Shown here in pieces: positions 24,543 to 32,505 of a stretch of DNA of 64,000 nucleotides. The translations under genes were made by a program, and so were the position numbers. Position 1 is the stretch's first letter. The number at the start of each line of letters is the position of its first letter. The notes under the pieces are model-generated. The model was not told the DNA's origin. It did no database searches and worked only from the letters and a program-made list of their open reading frames with translations. The DNA is from Actinoplanes solisilvae (lineage in GTDB: Bacteria; Actinomycetota; Actinomycetes; Mycobacteriales; Micromonosporaceae), in assembly GCF_003999975.1 (NCBI RefSeq), contig NZ_RJAC01000011.1, forward strand, positions 62,001 to 126,000. The letters are read 5' to 3'.

Positions 24543-26261
24543 TCAGAAGAGGAAGTAGCGCTGGGCCATCGGGAGTTCCGTGACCGGGTCGGGGTCGATG
24601 ACCTCGCCGTCGACGCGGACCTCGAACGTGTCGGCGTCCACCTCGATGCGGGGGAGGGCGTCGTTGCCGGGCATGTCGGCCTTGCCCACCTGGCGGGTGT
24701 CGGCCACCGGGGCCAGGGTGCGCCGGATGCCGATGCGGTCGCCGAGCAGGGCGTCGATCGCGGCCTCGGCGACGAAGGCGAGCGACGTCTGGGCCGGAAC
24801 GACGCCGTAGGCGCCGAACATCGGACGCGGCAGCATGGGTTGCGGGGTGGGGATCGAGGCGTTCGCGTCGCCCATCTGCGCGAGGGCGATCATGCCACCC
24901 TTGAGGACGACCGAGGGCCGTACGCCGAAGAAGGCGGGCTCCCACAGCACCAGGTCGGCCAGTTTGCCCGGCTCGACCGAACCGACGTGCTCCGAGAGCC
25001 CGTGCGCCACCGCCGGGCAGATCGTATATTTCGCGATATAGCGCTTCGCGCGGGTGTTGTCGGCGGCCGAGTCGCCCGTCAGCGCGCCGCGGCGGGCCTT
25101 CATCACGTGGGCGGTCTGCCAGGTGCGCATCACGACCTCGCCGACGCGGCCCATCGCCTGCGAATCCGAGCCGATCATCGAGATCGCGCCGAGGTCGTGC
25201 AGCAGGTCCTCGGCGGCCATCGTGGACGGACGGATGCGGCTCTCGGCGAAGGCCAGATCTTCCGGCACGGCCGAGTTGAGGTGGTGGCAGACCATCAGCA
25301 TGTCGAGGTGCTCGCTGAGGGTGTTGCGCGTGTACGGCCGGGTCGGGTTGGTCGACGAGGGCAGCACGTTCGGGTAAGCGGCGACCGTGATGATGTCGGG
25401 CGCGTGCCCGCCGCCCGCACCCTCCGTGTGATAGGCGTGAATCGATCGCCCGGCGATGGCGCGCACCGTCTCCTCGACGAAGCCGGCCTCGTTCAGCGTG
25501 TCGGTGTGGATCGCGACCTGCACCCCCGACGCGTCGGCCACGCGCAGACAGGCGTCGATCACCGCGGGGGTCGTACCCCAGTCCTCGTGCAGTTTGAAAC
25601 CGCCCGCCCCGCCGCGCAACTGCTCCCACATCGACTCCTGCGACATGGTGTTGCCCTTGCCGAGGAGCAAGACATTGATCGGGTACGAGTCCAGGGCCTC
25701 GAGCATGCGAGCCAGGTGCCACGCGTTCGGGGTGACGGTGGTGGCCTTGGTCCCCTCCGCGGGTCCGGTGCCGCCGCCGATGATCGTCGTGATGCCGCTG
25801 GCCAGTGCGGTGTCGAGGATCGTCGGGCTGATCAGGTGCACATGGCTGTCGATCGCCCCCGCCGTGAGGATCTTGCCGTTGCCCGCGATGATCTCGGTGC
25901 CCGGCCCGATCACCAGGTCGGGGTGCACACCGTCCATCGTGTCGGGATTGCCGGCCTTGCCGATCGCCGTGATCCGGCCGTCGCGGATGCCGATGTCGGC
26001 CTTGACGATCCCCCAGTGATCGAGCACGACCGCGCCGGTGATCACCGTGTCGGGCGTGCCCTCGGCGCGGGTGGCCCGCGACTGTCCCATCGACTCCCGG
26101 ATGACCTTGCCGCCGCCGAACACGGCCTCGTCGCCCGGTTGCGGACCGGCGCTGCGATCCTCCTCGATCTCGATGAGCAGGTTGGTGTCCGCGAGCCGGA
26201 TCCGGTCGCCGGTCGTGGGGCCGTAGAGAGCGGCGTAGCGCGCACGGTCGAGGCTCGTCAT
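24543..26261 (-). CDS. ureC: Urease subunit alpha
   Basis: UreC is the catalytic subunit hydrolysing urea to ammonia and carbamate. The product is 572 aa. Nickel ligands are visible: HVHLISP, the carbamylated Lys in GGFKLHEDWG, AIHTDTLNE, VCHHL (active-site His) and MIGSDSQAMGR (Asp ligand). It starts at ATG overlapping the ureB stop by 4 nt, so translation is coupled. Confidence 0.97.
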   Translation of the reverse strand: MTSLDRARYAALYGPTTGDRIRLADTNLLIEIEEDRSAGPQPGDEAVFGGGKVIRESMGQSRATRAEGTPDTVITGAVVLDHWGIVKADIGIRDGRITAIGKAGNPDTMDGVHPDLVIGPGTEIIAGNGKILTAGAIDSHVHLISPTILDTALASGITTIIGGGTGPAEGTKATTVTPNAWHLARMLEALDSYPINVLLLGKGNTMSQESMWEQLRGGAGGFKLHEDWGTTPAVIDACLRVADASGVQVAIHTDTLNEAGFVEETVRAIAGRSIHAYHTEGAGGGHAPDIITVAAYPNVLPSSTNPTRPYTRNTLSEHLDMLMVCHHLNSAVPEDLAFAESRIRPSTMAAEDLLHDLGAISMIGSDSQAMGRVGEVVMRTWQTAHVMKARRGALTGDSAADNTRAKRYIAKYTICPAVAHGLSEHVGSVEPGKLADLVLWEPAFFGVRPSVVLKGGMIALAQMGDANASIPTPQPMLPRPMFGAYGVVPAQTSLAFVAEAAIDALLGDRIGIRRTLAPVADTRQVGKADMPGNDALPRIEVDADTFEVRVDGEVIDPDPVTELPMAQRYFLF

Positions 26262-26644
26262 CGCGGGCTCCCGTTCTCGGGCGGGCCGGGCTGCGCCTCC
26301 GAGGTCGCTGCGGCTTCGGGGTTCGCTGCTCTGTCGAGCGGACCGCCCGCCAGCCCGCGCAGGCCGGGCACCACGCGGGCGCCGGCGAGGGCCACCAGCG
26401 TCACGTCACGCGGGATGCCGGGTTCGAAGCGCACCGACGTTCCCGCCGGGACCGCCAGCCGATGACCCCACGCGGCCCGCCGGTCGAACGACAGCGCCTC
26501 GTTGGACTCGGCGAAGTGGAAATGCGAGCCGACCTGCACCGGTCGATCGCCGGTGTTGCGTACGGTCATCTCGATCTTCGCCCGCCCCGCGTTGATCTCG
26601 ATGTCGCCCGCCCCGAGGAGCACCTCGCCCGGAATGACGTTCAC
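26258..26644 (-). CDS. ureB: Urease subunit beta
   Basis: UreB is a structural subunit, 128 aa. It contains the family opening PGEVLLGAGDIEIN, GSHFHFAESN and the conserved GIPRDVTLVALAG. A low-complexity tail of about 25 residues follows. The GTG start overlaps the ureA stop by 4 nt. Confidence 0.95.
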   Translation of the reverse strand: MNVIPGEVLLGAGDIEINAGRAKIEMTVRNTGDRPVQVGSHFHFAESNEALSFDRRAAWGHRLAVPAGTSVRFEPGIPRDVTLVALAGARVVPGLRGLAGGPLDRAANPEAAATSEAQPGPPENGSPR

Positions 26645-26943
26645 GAGATCGGCCCGTGCACGGTGACCAGCTTCGTGCCGTCCGGGAAGGTGGCTTCCAC
26701 CTGCACCTCGGCGAGCATCTCGGGAACACCGGGCATGACGTCGTCACGGGTGAGCACCCGGCGTCCCGCGTCCATCAGGTCGGCGACCGTACGCCCGTCT
26801 CTCGCGCCCTCGAGCAGGAACGCGGTGATGATCGCGGTGGCCTCGGGATGGTTGAGCCGCAGGCCACGTTCCCGCCGCCGCCGGGCCACGTCGGCGGCCA
26901 CGTGGACGAGAAGCCGCTCCTGCTCGTGCTGACTGAGGAACAA
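26641..26943 (-). CDS. ureA: Urease subunit gamma
   Basis: UreA is a structural subunit. The TTG start at 26943 is chosen because AGGGGAGG lies 6 nt upstream and it yields the standard 100-aa length; an upstream GTG would add 23 atypical residues. The segments LNHPEATAIITAFLLEGARDGR and DDVMPGVPEML are diagnostic. It is the first gene of the urease operon. About 125 nt separate it from ridA, where I see no clear promoter. Confidence 0.94.
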   Translation of the reverse strand: MFLSQHEQERLLVHVAADVARRRRERGLRLNHPEATAIITAFLLEGARDGRTVADLMDAGRRVLTRDDVMPGVPEMLAEVQVEATFPDGTKLVTVHGPIS

Positions 26944-27069
26944 GCCGAACCTCCCCTGGTAGCGCCCCGCGATGCTCGCAGCTCGACGTTTCGGACGTGT
27001 TACCCGCACCACACGTCACAGGTCGATCAAAGCAGGCCGGGGCGCCACAAAGGGGCGAATCCCGGGCTC

Positions 27070-27450
27070 TCAGGCTCCGGTGTAGAGCACCGCGTCGATC
27101 TCGATGTCGAAGCCGACCAGCGGCACCGGCAGCGTCGTTCGTACGGGCAGCTCGGGGCCCTTCACGTACTGCTGGTAGATCTCGTTCATCTCGGCGAAGT
27201 CGGCGAAGTCACGCAGGTAGACGCCGAGACGCACGGCCTGGTCGAGGCTCGACCCGGCGGCCTCGGCGACAGCGGCCAGGTTGCGGAACGCCGCGTGGGC
27301 CTGCTCGGCGAAGCTGCCCTGGATGATCTCGCCCGCGGGCGTGGCGGGCACCGCGCCGGCCAGGTAGATGAAGTCGCCGGCGACGACCGCGTGCGAATAG
27401 GGGCCGCCGGCCGGGGCCGCCTGGTCAGCCTTGATGGCGCGCTTGGGCAT
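27070..27450 (-). CDS. ridA: RidA family reactive-imine deaminase
   Basis: This is a 126-aa RidA/YjgF protein that hydrolyses reactive enamine or imine intermediates released by PLP enzymes. PAGGPYSHAVVAGDFIYLAGAVP, the Arg in VRTTLPV and the C-terminal FDIEIDAV are family landmarks. It overlaps the preceding amidohydrolase gene by 26 nt, so the two are co-translated. The presence of a D-amino-acid-deaminase-like PLP gene 2 kb away (29635-30846) offers a possible imine source. Confidence 0.9.
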   Translation of the reverse strand: MPKRAIKADQAAPAGGPYSHAVVAGDFIYLAGAVPATPAGEIIQGSFAEQAHAAFRNLAAVAEAAGSSLDQAVRLGVYLRDFADFAEMNEIYQQYVKGPELPVRTTLPVPLVGFDIEIDAVLYTGA

Positions 27451-28666
27451 GAAGTGTCTCCTCGGTTCTGTCTCGTCGGAACTGTTCGGCCAGACCGTCG
27501 ACGCCGGCCAGCGGTTCGTTCAGCAGGTCGCGCAAAGCCTGCTCGCGGCGGGCGAGCGCGGCCCGTTGGGCGTCAGTCAGGGGCACCCACGGCGATGGCG
27601 GCGCGGGGAAGCGCGGCGGAAGGCGGCGCCCGGCCACGTAGGTCGCCACGTTGACCAGCCGCAGCGGCGCGGTTCGCACCTGCCGGTGAGAATCGACGAC
27701 CGGGTGGGGTTCGGCGCGCACGTCGAAGACCGCCAGGTCGGCCGGGGCGCCGACCTCGAGCGAGCCGCCGGGCAGGCCCAGCGCGCGGGCCGGCCGGGCG
27801 GTCACCATGTCGAGCACGTCGGCCAGCGGCAATCCCACGGCGAGCAGCTTGGCCATCGTGGTCGGCAGGTCGAACACCGGCCCGGCGACCGAGCGGCAGT
27901 GCAGGTCGGTCGAGATCGTGTGGGGCGCGAGGCCGAGGTCGAGCTGCCGTTCCAGGACGTCGAAGGCGAACCCGCCCGAGCCGTGCCCGAGGTCGAGCAG
28001 AACGCCCTGGTCGACAGCCGCCCGCACGTCAGGCCCGAGCGGCTCGGCCAGCCCGCTGGCGCAATGGGTCACGATGTCGCCGGGGCGCAGCAGACTCACG
28101 ACGTCGGCCAGTAACGGCGGTGCAGATCCGATATGGACCATCAAGGGAACGTCGCAGGCCGCGGCCGCGTCGAGGGCGCGGCGCAGCGGCTCGACGCCGT
28201 TGGGGCCGACGGTCTCACGGTCGACGCGGACCTTGAAACCGCGGATCAGCGAACGGTTGCGCTGCACGGTCTCGACGGCGAGGCCCACGTCGCAGTTGGT
28301 GAGGTCGCGGCACTCCCCGGTGCGGCCGGCCAGACCGATCGCCGAGATGTTGAGCAGCGCGGGGACACGTACACCGGAAGTGGCGGCGACGCGGCGCAGA
28401 CCATCTAATGTGTACGCCCCGGCCGAGCCCGCGTCGACCCAGGTGGTGACGCCCGTGTGCCAGGCGATGGGGTCGGGGTCGATGCCCCAATAGCCCGGGC
28501 CGACGTGGGTGTGCAGGTCGATGAGGCCGGGAGTGACCAGTTTGCCGGAGACGTCGACCACCGTGCTCGCGTCGCGGGACAGCCCTGGACCGGTCGCGGC
28601 GATCACCCCACTGGCAACCGCGACGTCGAACGGCTCGCCCCCGGCAAGCACCAGGTCGTAGGTCAC
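27425..28666 (-). CDS. Amidohydrolase/deacetylase family metallohydrolase
   Basis: This is a 413-aa TIM-barrel metal-dependent hydrolase. Ligands visible: DLHTHV (HxH, about residues 51-56), GFKVRV (candidate carboxylated Lys), MVHIGSAP and VTHCASG (His ligands) and ISTDLH (catalytic Asp). The closest type I recognise is the dihydroorotase-like amidohydrolase/deacetylase family. The true substrate, perhaps an N-acyl or cyclic amide, is unknown. GTG 28666 is preferred because GGGAGG is 5 nt upstream; another possible start lies 12 codons further up. It overlaps ridA and so forms a two-gene unit. Confidence 0.82.
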   Translation of the reverse strand: MTYDLVLAGGEPFDVAVASGVIAATGPGLSRDASTVVDVSGKLVTPGLIDLHTHVGPGYWGIDPDPIAWHTGVTTWVDAGSAGAYTLDGLRRVAATSGVRVPALLNISAIGLAGRTGECRDLTNCDVGLAVETVQRNRSLIRGFKVRVDRETVGPNGVEPLRRALDAAAACDVPLMVHIGSAPPLLADVVSLLRPGDIVTHCASGLAEPLGPDVRAAVDQGVLLDLGHGSGGFAFDVLERQLDLGLAPHTISTDLHCRSVAGPVFDLPTTMAKLLAVGLPLADVLDMVTARPARALGLPGGSLEVGAPADLAVFDVRAEPHPVVDSHRQVRTAPLRLVNVATYVAGRRLPPRFPAPPSPWVPLTDAQRAALARREQALRDLLNEPLAGVDGLAEQFRRDRTEETLHAQARHQG

Positions 28667-28857
28667 GCCCACCTCCCGGGCCGACCCTATCCGACCGATC
28701 ACCGTAGGTCCTGGCCTGTGGAAACGCCCGGGAGCCGGGGCGACCTGTGGACAACCGCGGCTCGGCGGCCTCGCAGCCCGCTAGTGCGGTGTCCGCAAAC
28801 GTTGGCCGGATTGAGAGGGTGGTCGCGTATAAGCTGGTCGTGTGACAGGATGGTCGT

Positions 28858-29182
28858 ATGCCTAGACGTCGTGGCGTAGGCGCCGGCCCGGTGGTGCACC
28901 GCCCGGATCGGGCTGCGCCGGACCCGGGCCCAGCGGCAACGCTGCTTCGGGCTGCTGCGGTCGGCTGGGGATGTGTGGGACCCGCCTGGCCGCTCCTACG
29001 AGTCGTTCGCCCGAAGGCTGCCGGACCACCTCGAACGGCTCGGCGCTCTCCAGGTCAACCATCGTCCGCTGAGCGGCCCGCGACCCTGGGATGCCCGCCC
29101 GGACGCGCCCGGTCATCCTCAGGACCTGCCCGGACGCCTCGCGGAGTTGCGCGAGATGACCGCCCGGCTGCCCCGCACTTGA
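28858..29182 (+). pseudogene. Decayed IS200/IS605-type TnpB N-terminus joined to an unknown 3' fragment
   Basis: The ATG at 28858 opens a frame ending PVVHR (28885-28902). The frame must shift to continue as ARIGLRRTRAQRQRCFGLL then RSAGDVW (to about 28980). Together these recall the N-terminus of actinobacterial IS1341-type TnpB (OrfB) proteins. The RuvC-like core and zinc ribbon are absent. After DVW the same frame continues for 67 codons (to TGA 29182) with about 80% G/C third positions, as DPPGRSYESFARRLPDHLER onward. That part is not TnpB and looks like the 3' end of another, unrecognised gene. The TnpB identification is from memory of the family. Confidence 0.45.
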
Positions 29183-29216
29183 CCTCCGCCACCCGGATTT
29201 GGTGAGCTGACAGAAC

Positions 29217-29648
29217 ATGTACGACAGCGAGCGGACCCGCTTCCGCGCCTACGGCAACCAGCTCATCGGCGCCCACCTGCGCCTGCGCGAGATGGTCGAA
29301 GATCTTTACGACGCCCTCGACGACGGCCGCGATCTTCGGCTGCACTGCCTCACCCTCTGTACGGCGGTGACCCGTCACCACACCGCCGAGGACGCGAACG
29401 TGTTCCCGCTGCTGGCCGCCCGCCACCCCGAGCTCGCGTCGTTCCTGGACGATCTGCGCCGCGATCACGAGATCATCGCGGGGATGCTGACCCGGCTCGA
29501 GGCGGCCACCACGCACGAGGAGCTCGACGGGCTCAGCGCCGTGCTCGAGACGCACTTCATCGGCGAGGAGAAGCGCCTGGCCAAGGTGCTCGACGCGCTG
29601 GAACCGCTCGGCGATCTGGGTATCGAGGTGACCGATGGACGTCCCTGA
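29217..29648 (+). CDS. Hemerythrin-like HHE-domain protein
   Basis: This is a 143-aa four-helix protein with candidate diiron ligands in order: His20 (GAHLRL), His54/55 and Glu58 (RHHTAEDANVF), His86 (RRDHEII) and His113/Glu117 (THFIGEEKRL). Such proteins bind O2, NO or iron, or sense redox. The ATG lacks a strong ribosome site. The 3' end overlaps the next gene by 14 nt, so they are co-translated. Confidence 0.85.
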   Translation: MYDSERTRFRAYGNQLIGAHLRLREMVEDLYDALDDGRDLRLHCLTLCTAVTRHHTAEDANVFPLLAARHPELASFLDDLRRDHEIIAGMLTRLEAATTHEELDGLSAVLETHFIGEEKRLAKVLDALEPLGDLGIEVTDGRP

Positions 29649-30846
29649 GGTGATGATCGACTGGCGCAGCAAGGGGTTCTGGCTGCCCGACGGCGTACTG
29701 TCGGCGGCCCAGATCGCGGCCGAGAAGCCGAGCATCTTCGGTGGCCTGTTCACCTGGCCGCTGCTGGTGCTGCGCTGGGAGGCGGCCGAGTCGAACATCG
29801 CGACGATGGCGGCCTATGCCCGGCGGCACGGCTGGGAGCTGGCCCCGCACGCGAAGACGACGATGGCCCCGGCTCTGCTCGCCTCGCAGCTCGCGGCGGG
29901 CGCCTGGGCGATGACGGTCGCGACGCCGAACCAGGCTCTGGTGCTGCGCCGGCTGGGCGTGCCACGGGTGCTGATCGCCAACGAGGTGCTCGACGAGACG
30001 GCGCTGCGCTGGCTGGCCGAGCAGGCGGCCGACTGGGAGGTCTACCTGCAGGTCGACTCGCTCGAAGGCGTGGCCGTGGCGTCGCGCGCGGCGGACGGCG
30101 GCACCTTGCGGGTTCTCGTCGAGCAGGGCCACGACCATGGGCGTACGGGGATCCGCTCGCTCGACGATCTCGAACAGGTGGCCCGCGCCGTGGCCGAGGC
30201 GCCCGGCCTCGAGCTTCAAGGCGTCACCGCGTACGAGGGTCAGCTGCGCGCCGAGGCCGAGGTGGACGCCTTCCTCGACCGGATCGTGGCCGGCTTCGCT
30301 CGGCTGCGGGCCGCGAAGCTCCTGCCCGGGGAACCCATCGTGTCCGCCGGCGGCAGCACCTGGTTCGATCGCGTCGTCGAGCGGCTCGCCCCCGTCGCCG
30401 GCGACGCCACCCTGGTGCTGCGCAGCGGCGCGTCGATCACCCACGACGACGGCTTCTACCGCGAGAACACCCCGTTCCTGCGGGTGCCCGACGAGGGCCC
30501 GCTGGCCGCCGCGCTCGACCTCTGGGCCCAGGTGATCTCGGCGCCCGAGCCGGGGCTGGCGCTGGCCGGCCTGGGTAAACGTGACGCGCCGTTCGACGAG
30601 GGCCTGCCCGTGCCGCGCGAGATCAGGCGGCCCGACGGCTCGTCGGCCCCGGCCACCGGCGTCGAGGTGACCAAGCTCAACGACCACCACACCTATTTGT
30701 CCACAGTGGGCGACGTGGTGCTCGCCCCGGGCGATCTGGTGCGGTTCGGCATCTCGCATCCCTGCACGGCTTTCGACAAATGGCGGCACATCCCGGTCGT
30801 CGACGAGGACCGTCGCGTGGTCGACGTGGTCGCCACCTACTTCTGA
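29635..30846 (+). CDS. PLP-dependent amino acid deaminase, D-serine dehydratase (DSD1)-like
   Basis: This is a 403-aa fold-type III PLP enzyme. The N-terminal alanine-racemase-like barrel has the PLP lysine in APHAKTTM (about residues 72-79). The C-terminal beta domain carries the DSD1-like metal site, LNDHHTYL and GISHPCTAFDKW (His and Cys, about 345-385). Relatives deaminate D-serine, D-threonine or other hydroxy amino acids to 2-oxo acids via an enamine that RidA can hydrolyse. The exact substrate is not deducible. It overlaps the hemerythrin-like gene by 14 nt. Confidence 0.85.
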   Translation: MDVPEVMIDWRSKGFWLPDGVLSAAQIAAEKPSIFGGLFTWPLLVLRWEAAESNIATMAAYARRHGWELAPHAKTTMAPALLASQLAAGAWAMTVATPNQALVLRRLGVPRVLIANEVLDETALRWLAEQAADWEVYLQVDSLEGVAVASRAADGGTLRVLVEQGHDHGRTGIRSLDDLEQVARAVAEAPGLELQGVTAYEGQLRAEAEVDAFLDRIVAGFARLRAAKLLPGEPIVSAGGSTWFDRVVERLAPVAGDATLVLRSGASITHDDGFYRENTPFLRVPDEGPLAAALDLWAQVISAPEPGLALAGLGKRDAPFDEGLPVPREIRRPDGSSAPATGVEVTKLNDHHTYLSTVGDVVLAPGDLVRFGISHPCTAFDKWRHIPVVDEDRRVVDVVATYF

Positions 30847-30888
30847 CGGCCGTACCCCTGGCACACTGCGAGGCATGGGGAAGCGTCG

Positions 30889-31653
30889 ATGATCGCGGAC
30901 GGGCAGGGCGGTTTCCGGGTTCGGTTCGACTGGGGGCCGGTGGGCGCCGACGCGGTGGCGCCCGGCGCGGCCTTCGTCGCCGTCGTCGACGTGCTGTCGT
31001 TCACGACGACGTTGACCGTGGCGGTCGAGCAGGGCATCAGCGTGCTGCCCTACCGGTGGCGCGACGACTCGGCGGTGGCGGTCGCCCGGCGGCACGGGGC
31101 GATGCTGGCCGTGCTGCGTTCGCAGGCCGGGCCGGGTCAGGTCACCCTCTCGCCCGAGAGCATCATGCGCACCGACCTGGAGGCCGCCAAGATCGACCGG
31201 CTGGTGCTGCCGTCCCCGAACGGCTCGGCGATCTCGACCCGGCTCGCCGAGGCCGGCTGTACGGTCGTCGGCGTCTGCCTGCGCAACGCGGCGGCCGCGG
31301 CGGCCTGGGTGGGGGAGCGGGCCGCCGGGCGTCCGGTCGCGGTGGTGGCCGCGGGGGAGCGCTGGCCCGACGGGTCGCTGCGCCCGGCCACCGAAGACCT
31401 CTGGGGTGCCGGCGCCTTTCTTTCCCGGCTGGCCGAGTTCGACGGCAACGACGACTACTCGCCCGAGGCCCTGACCGCCATGGCGGCGTACGGCGGGGTC
31501 GCCGAGCGGATGGCCACCGCGCTGCCCGAGTCGGTGAGCGGGCGCGAACTGGCCGCCAACGGGTTCGCCGGGGACGTCACGGTCGCCGCGGCGGTCGGGG
31601 CCAGCCCGGTCGTCCCGGTGCTGCGCGACGGCTGGTTCGTCCCGGAAACGTAG
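30889..31653 (+). CDS. comB: 2-phosphosulfolactate phosphatase family protein (ComB)
   Basis: This is a 254-aa ComB-family phosphatase. In methanogens ComB dephosphorylates 2-phosphosulfolactate for coenzyme M; in bacteria the role is less clear. Family segments: VVDVLSFTTTLTVAVE (Mg site, about 33-48), LPSPNGSAIS, VVAAGERWPDG and EDLWGAGAFL. The ATG at 30889 has GGGGAAG 5 nt upstream. A five-codon frame (MGKRR) starting at 30875 ends on the comB start in an ATGA overlap. Confidence 0.87.
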   Translation: MIADGQGGFRVRFDWGPVGADAVAPGAAFVAVVDVLSFTTTLTVAVEQGISVLPYRWRDDSAVAVARRHGAMLAVLRSQAGPGQVTLSPESIMRTDLEAAKIDRLVLPSPNGSAISTRLAEAGCTVVGVCLRNAAAAAAWVGERAAGRPVAVVAAGERWPDGSLRPATEDLWGAGAFLSRLAEFDGNDDYSPEALTAMAAYGGVAERMATALPESVSGRELAANGFAGDVTVAAAVGASPVVPVLRDGWFVPET

Positions 31654-31736
31654 TCACCTCGCCGGGGGATGGGGTCGGGGTCTTCGGCCGTCTTAGGGTC
31701 GTTTCACCCGGTTTGCCGACCCCTCGGAGCTGCCCG

Positions 31737-32435
31737 ATGGCCACGTTCCGCGCCACCAACAACAACCCGGCCCGAACCCGCGACCCCTACACCATGAACC
31801 GGCCCAAGCCACCCGCGGAGGAGGCGCCGATCCCGGACGGGCCGACCGAGCGGCTCAACGGACGCGCCACCGGACGGCGCAACTGGGCGGTCTACCTCGC
31901 CGTCGTGGTCGCGCTCTTCGCGCTCAACGTCGCCGGGGTCGCGCTCTTCGTCGGCTGGCGGGCGTCGCACCTGGCCCGGGCCGCGCTCGAACCGCCGGCC
32001 GCCGCGCACCCGGTGGCCCCGGCGCAGCCCGAGGGCTTCGACGTGTCGTACGCCCGGGAACCGCTGCGGGTGCAGGTGGGCTGTTCGGCCGTGCTCTACC
32101 TCGACCTCGACGAGCCCCGCTCGAACGCGGCCGAGAAGGTCAGCGACCTGCGCTACGACAGCCGCTGCGGCGATCAGTTGCCCAGCCTCACGCTCGGGAC
32201 CGGCGCGGCCGGCGGCAGCCAGGTCAAGGACTCCGACACCGACGCGGCGGGCTGCGAGAAGGCGATCCGCACGAGTCCGGTGGGTCCCGGGGCAAGCGTT
32301 CCCGTACGCAAGGGAGCCGTCCTCTGCGTGCTCACCGCGGCCACCCCGGCGCGCATGGTGCTGGTCGAGATCACCGATGTCGGGCGTACCGGGACGGCGG
32401 GCATGCGAGCCACGTCGTGGAAAGTCGCGGGCTGA
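31737..32435 (+). CDS. Single-pass membrane protein of unknown function
   Basis: I do not recognise a family. The 232-aa product has a cytoplasmic Pro-rich N-terminus, one membrane segment (about residues 49-69, WAVYLAVVVALFALNVAGVAL) and an extracytoplasmic domain of about 150 residues. That domain has four Cys (GCSAV, SRCGD, GCEKA, VLCVL) that could form two disulfides. The ATG follows CGGAG at 7 nt; a -10-like TAGGGT is at 31694-31699. It lies between comB and aspS without overlap. Confidence 0.72.
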   Translation: MATFRATNNNPARTRDPYTMNRPKPPAEEAPIPDGPTERLNGRATGRRNWAVYLAVVVALFALNVAGVALFVGWRASHLARAALEPPAAAHPVAPAQPEGFDVSYAREPLRVQVGCSAVLYLDLDEPRSNAAEKVSDLRYDSRCGDQLPSLTLGTGAAGGSQVKDSDTDAAGCEKAIRTSPVGPGASVPVRKGAVLCVLTAATPARMVLVEITDVGRTGTAGMRATSWKVAG

Positions 32436-32505
32436 CGGCAGTCGTACCGAGGGCCCCTGACAGAATGTCGATTGCGCCCTGTGACATCTGTGAGGAGTCC
32501 TTCCC

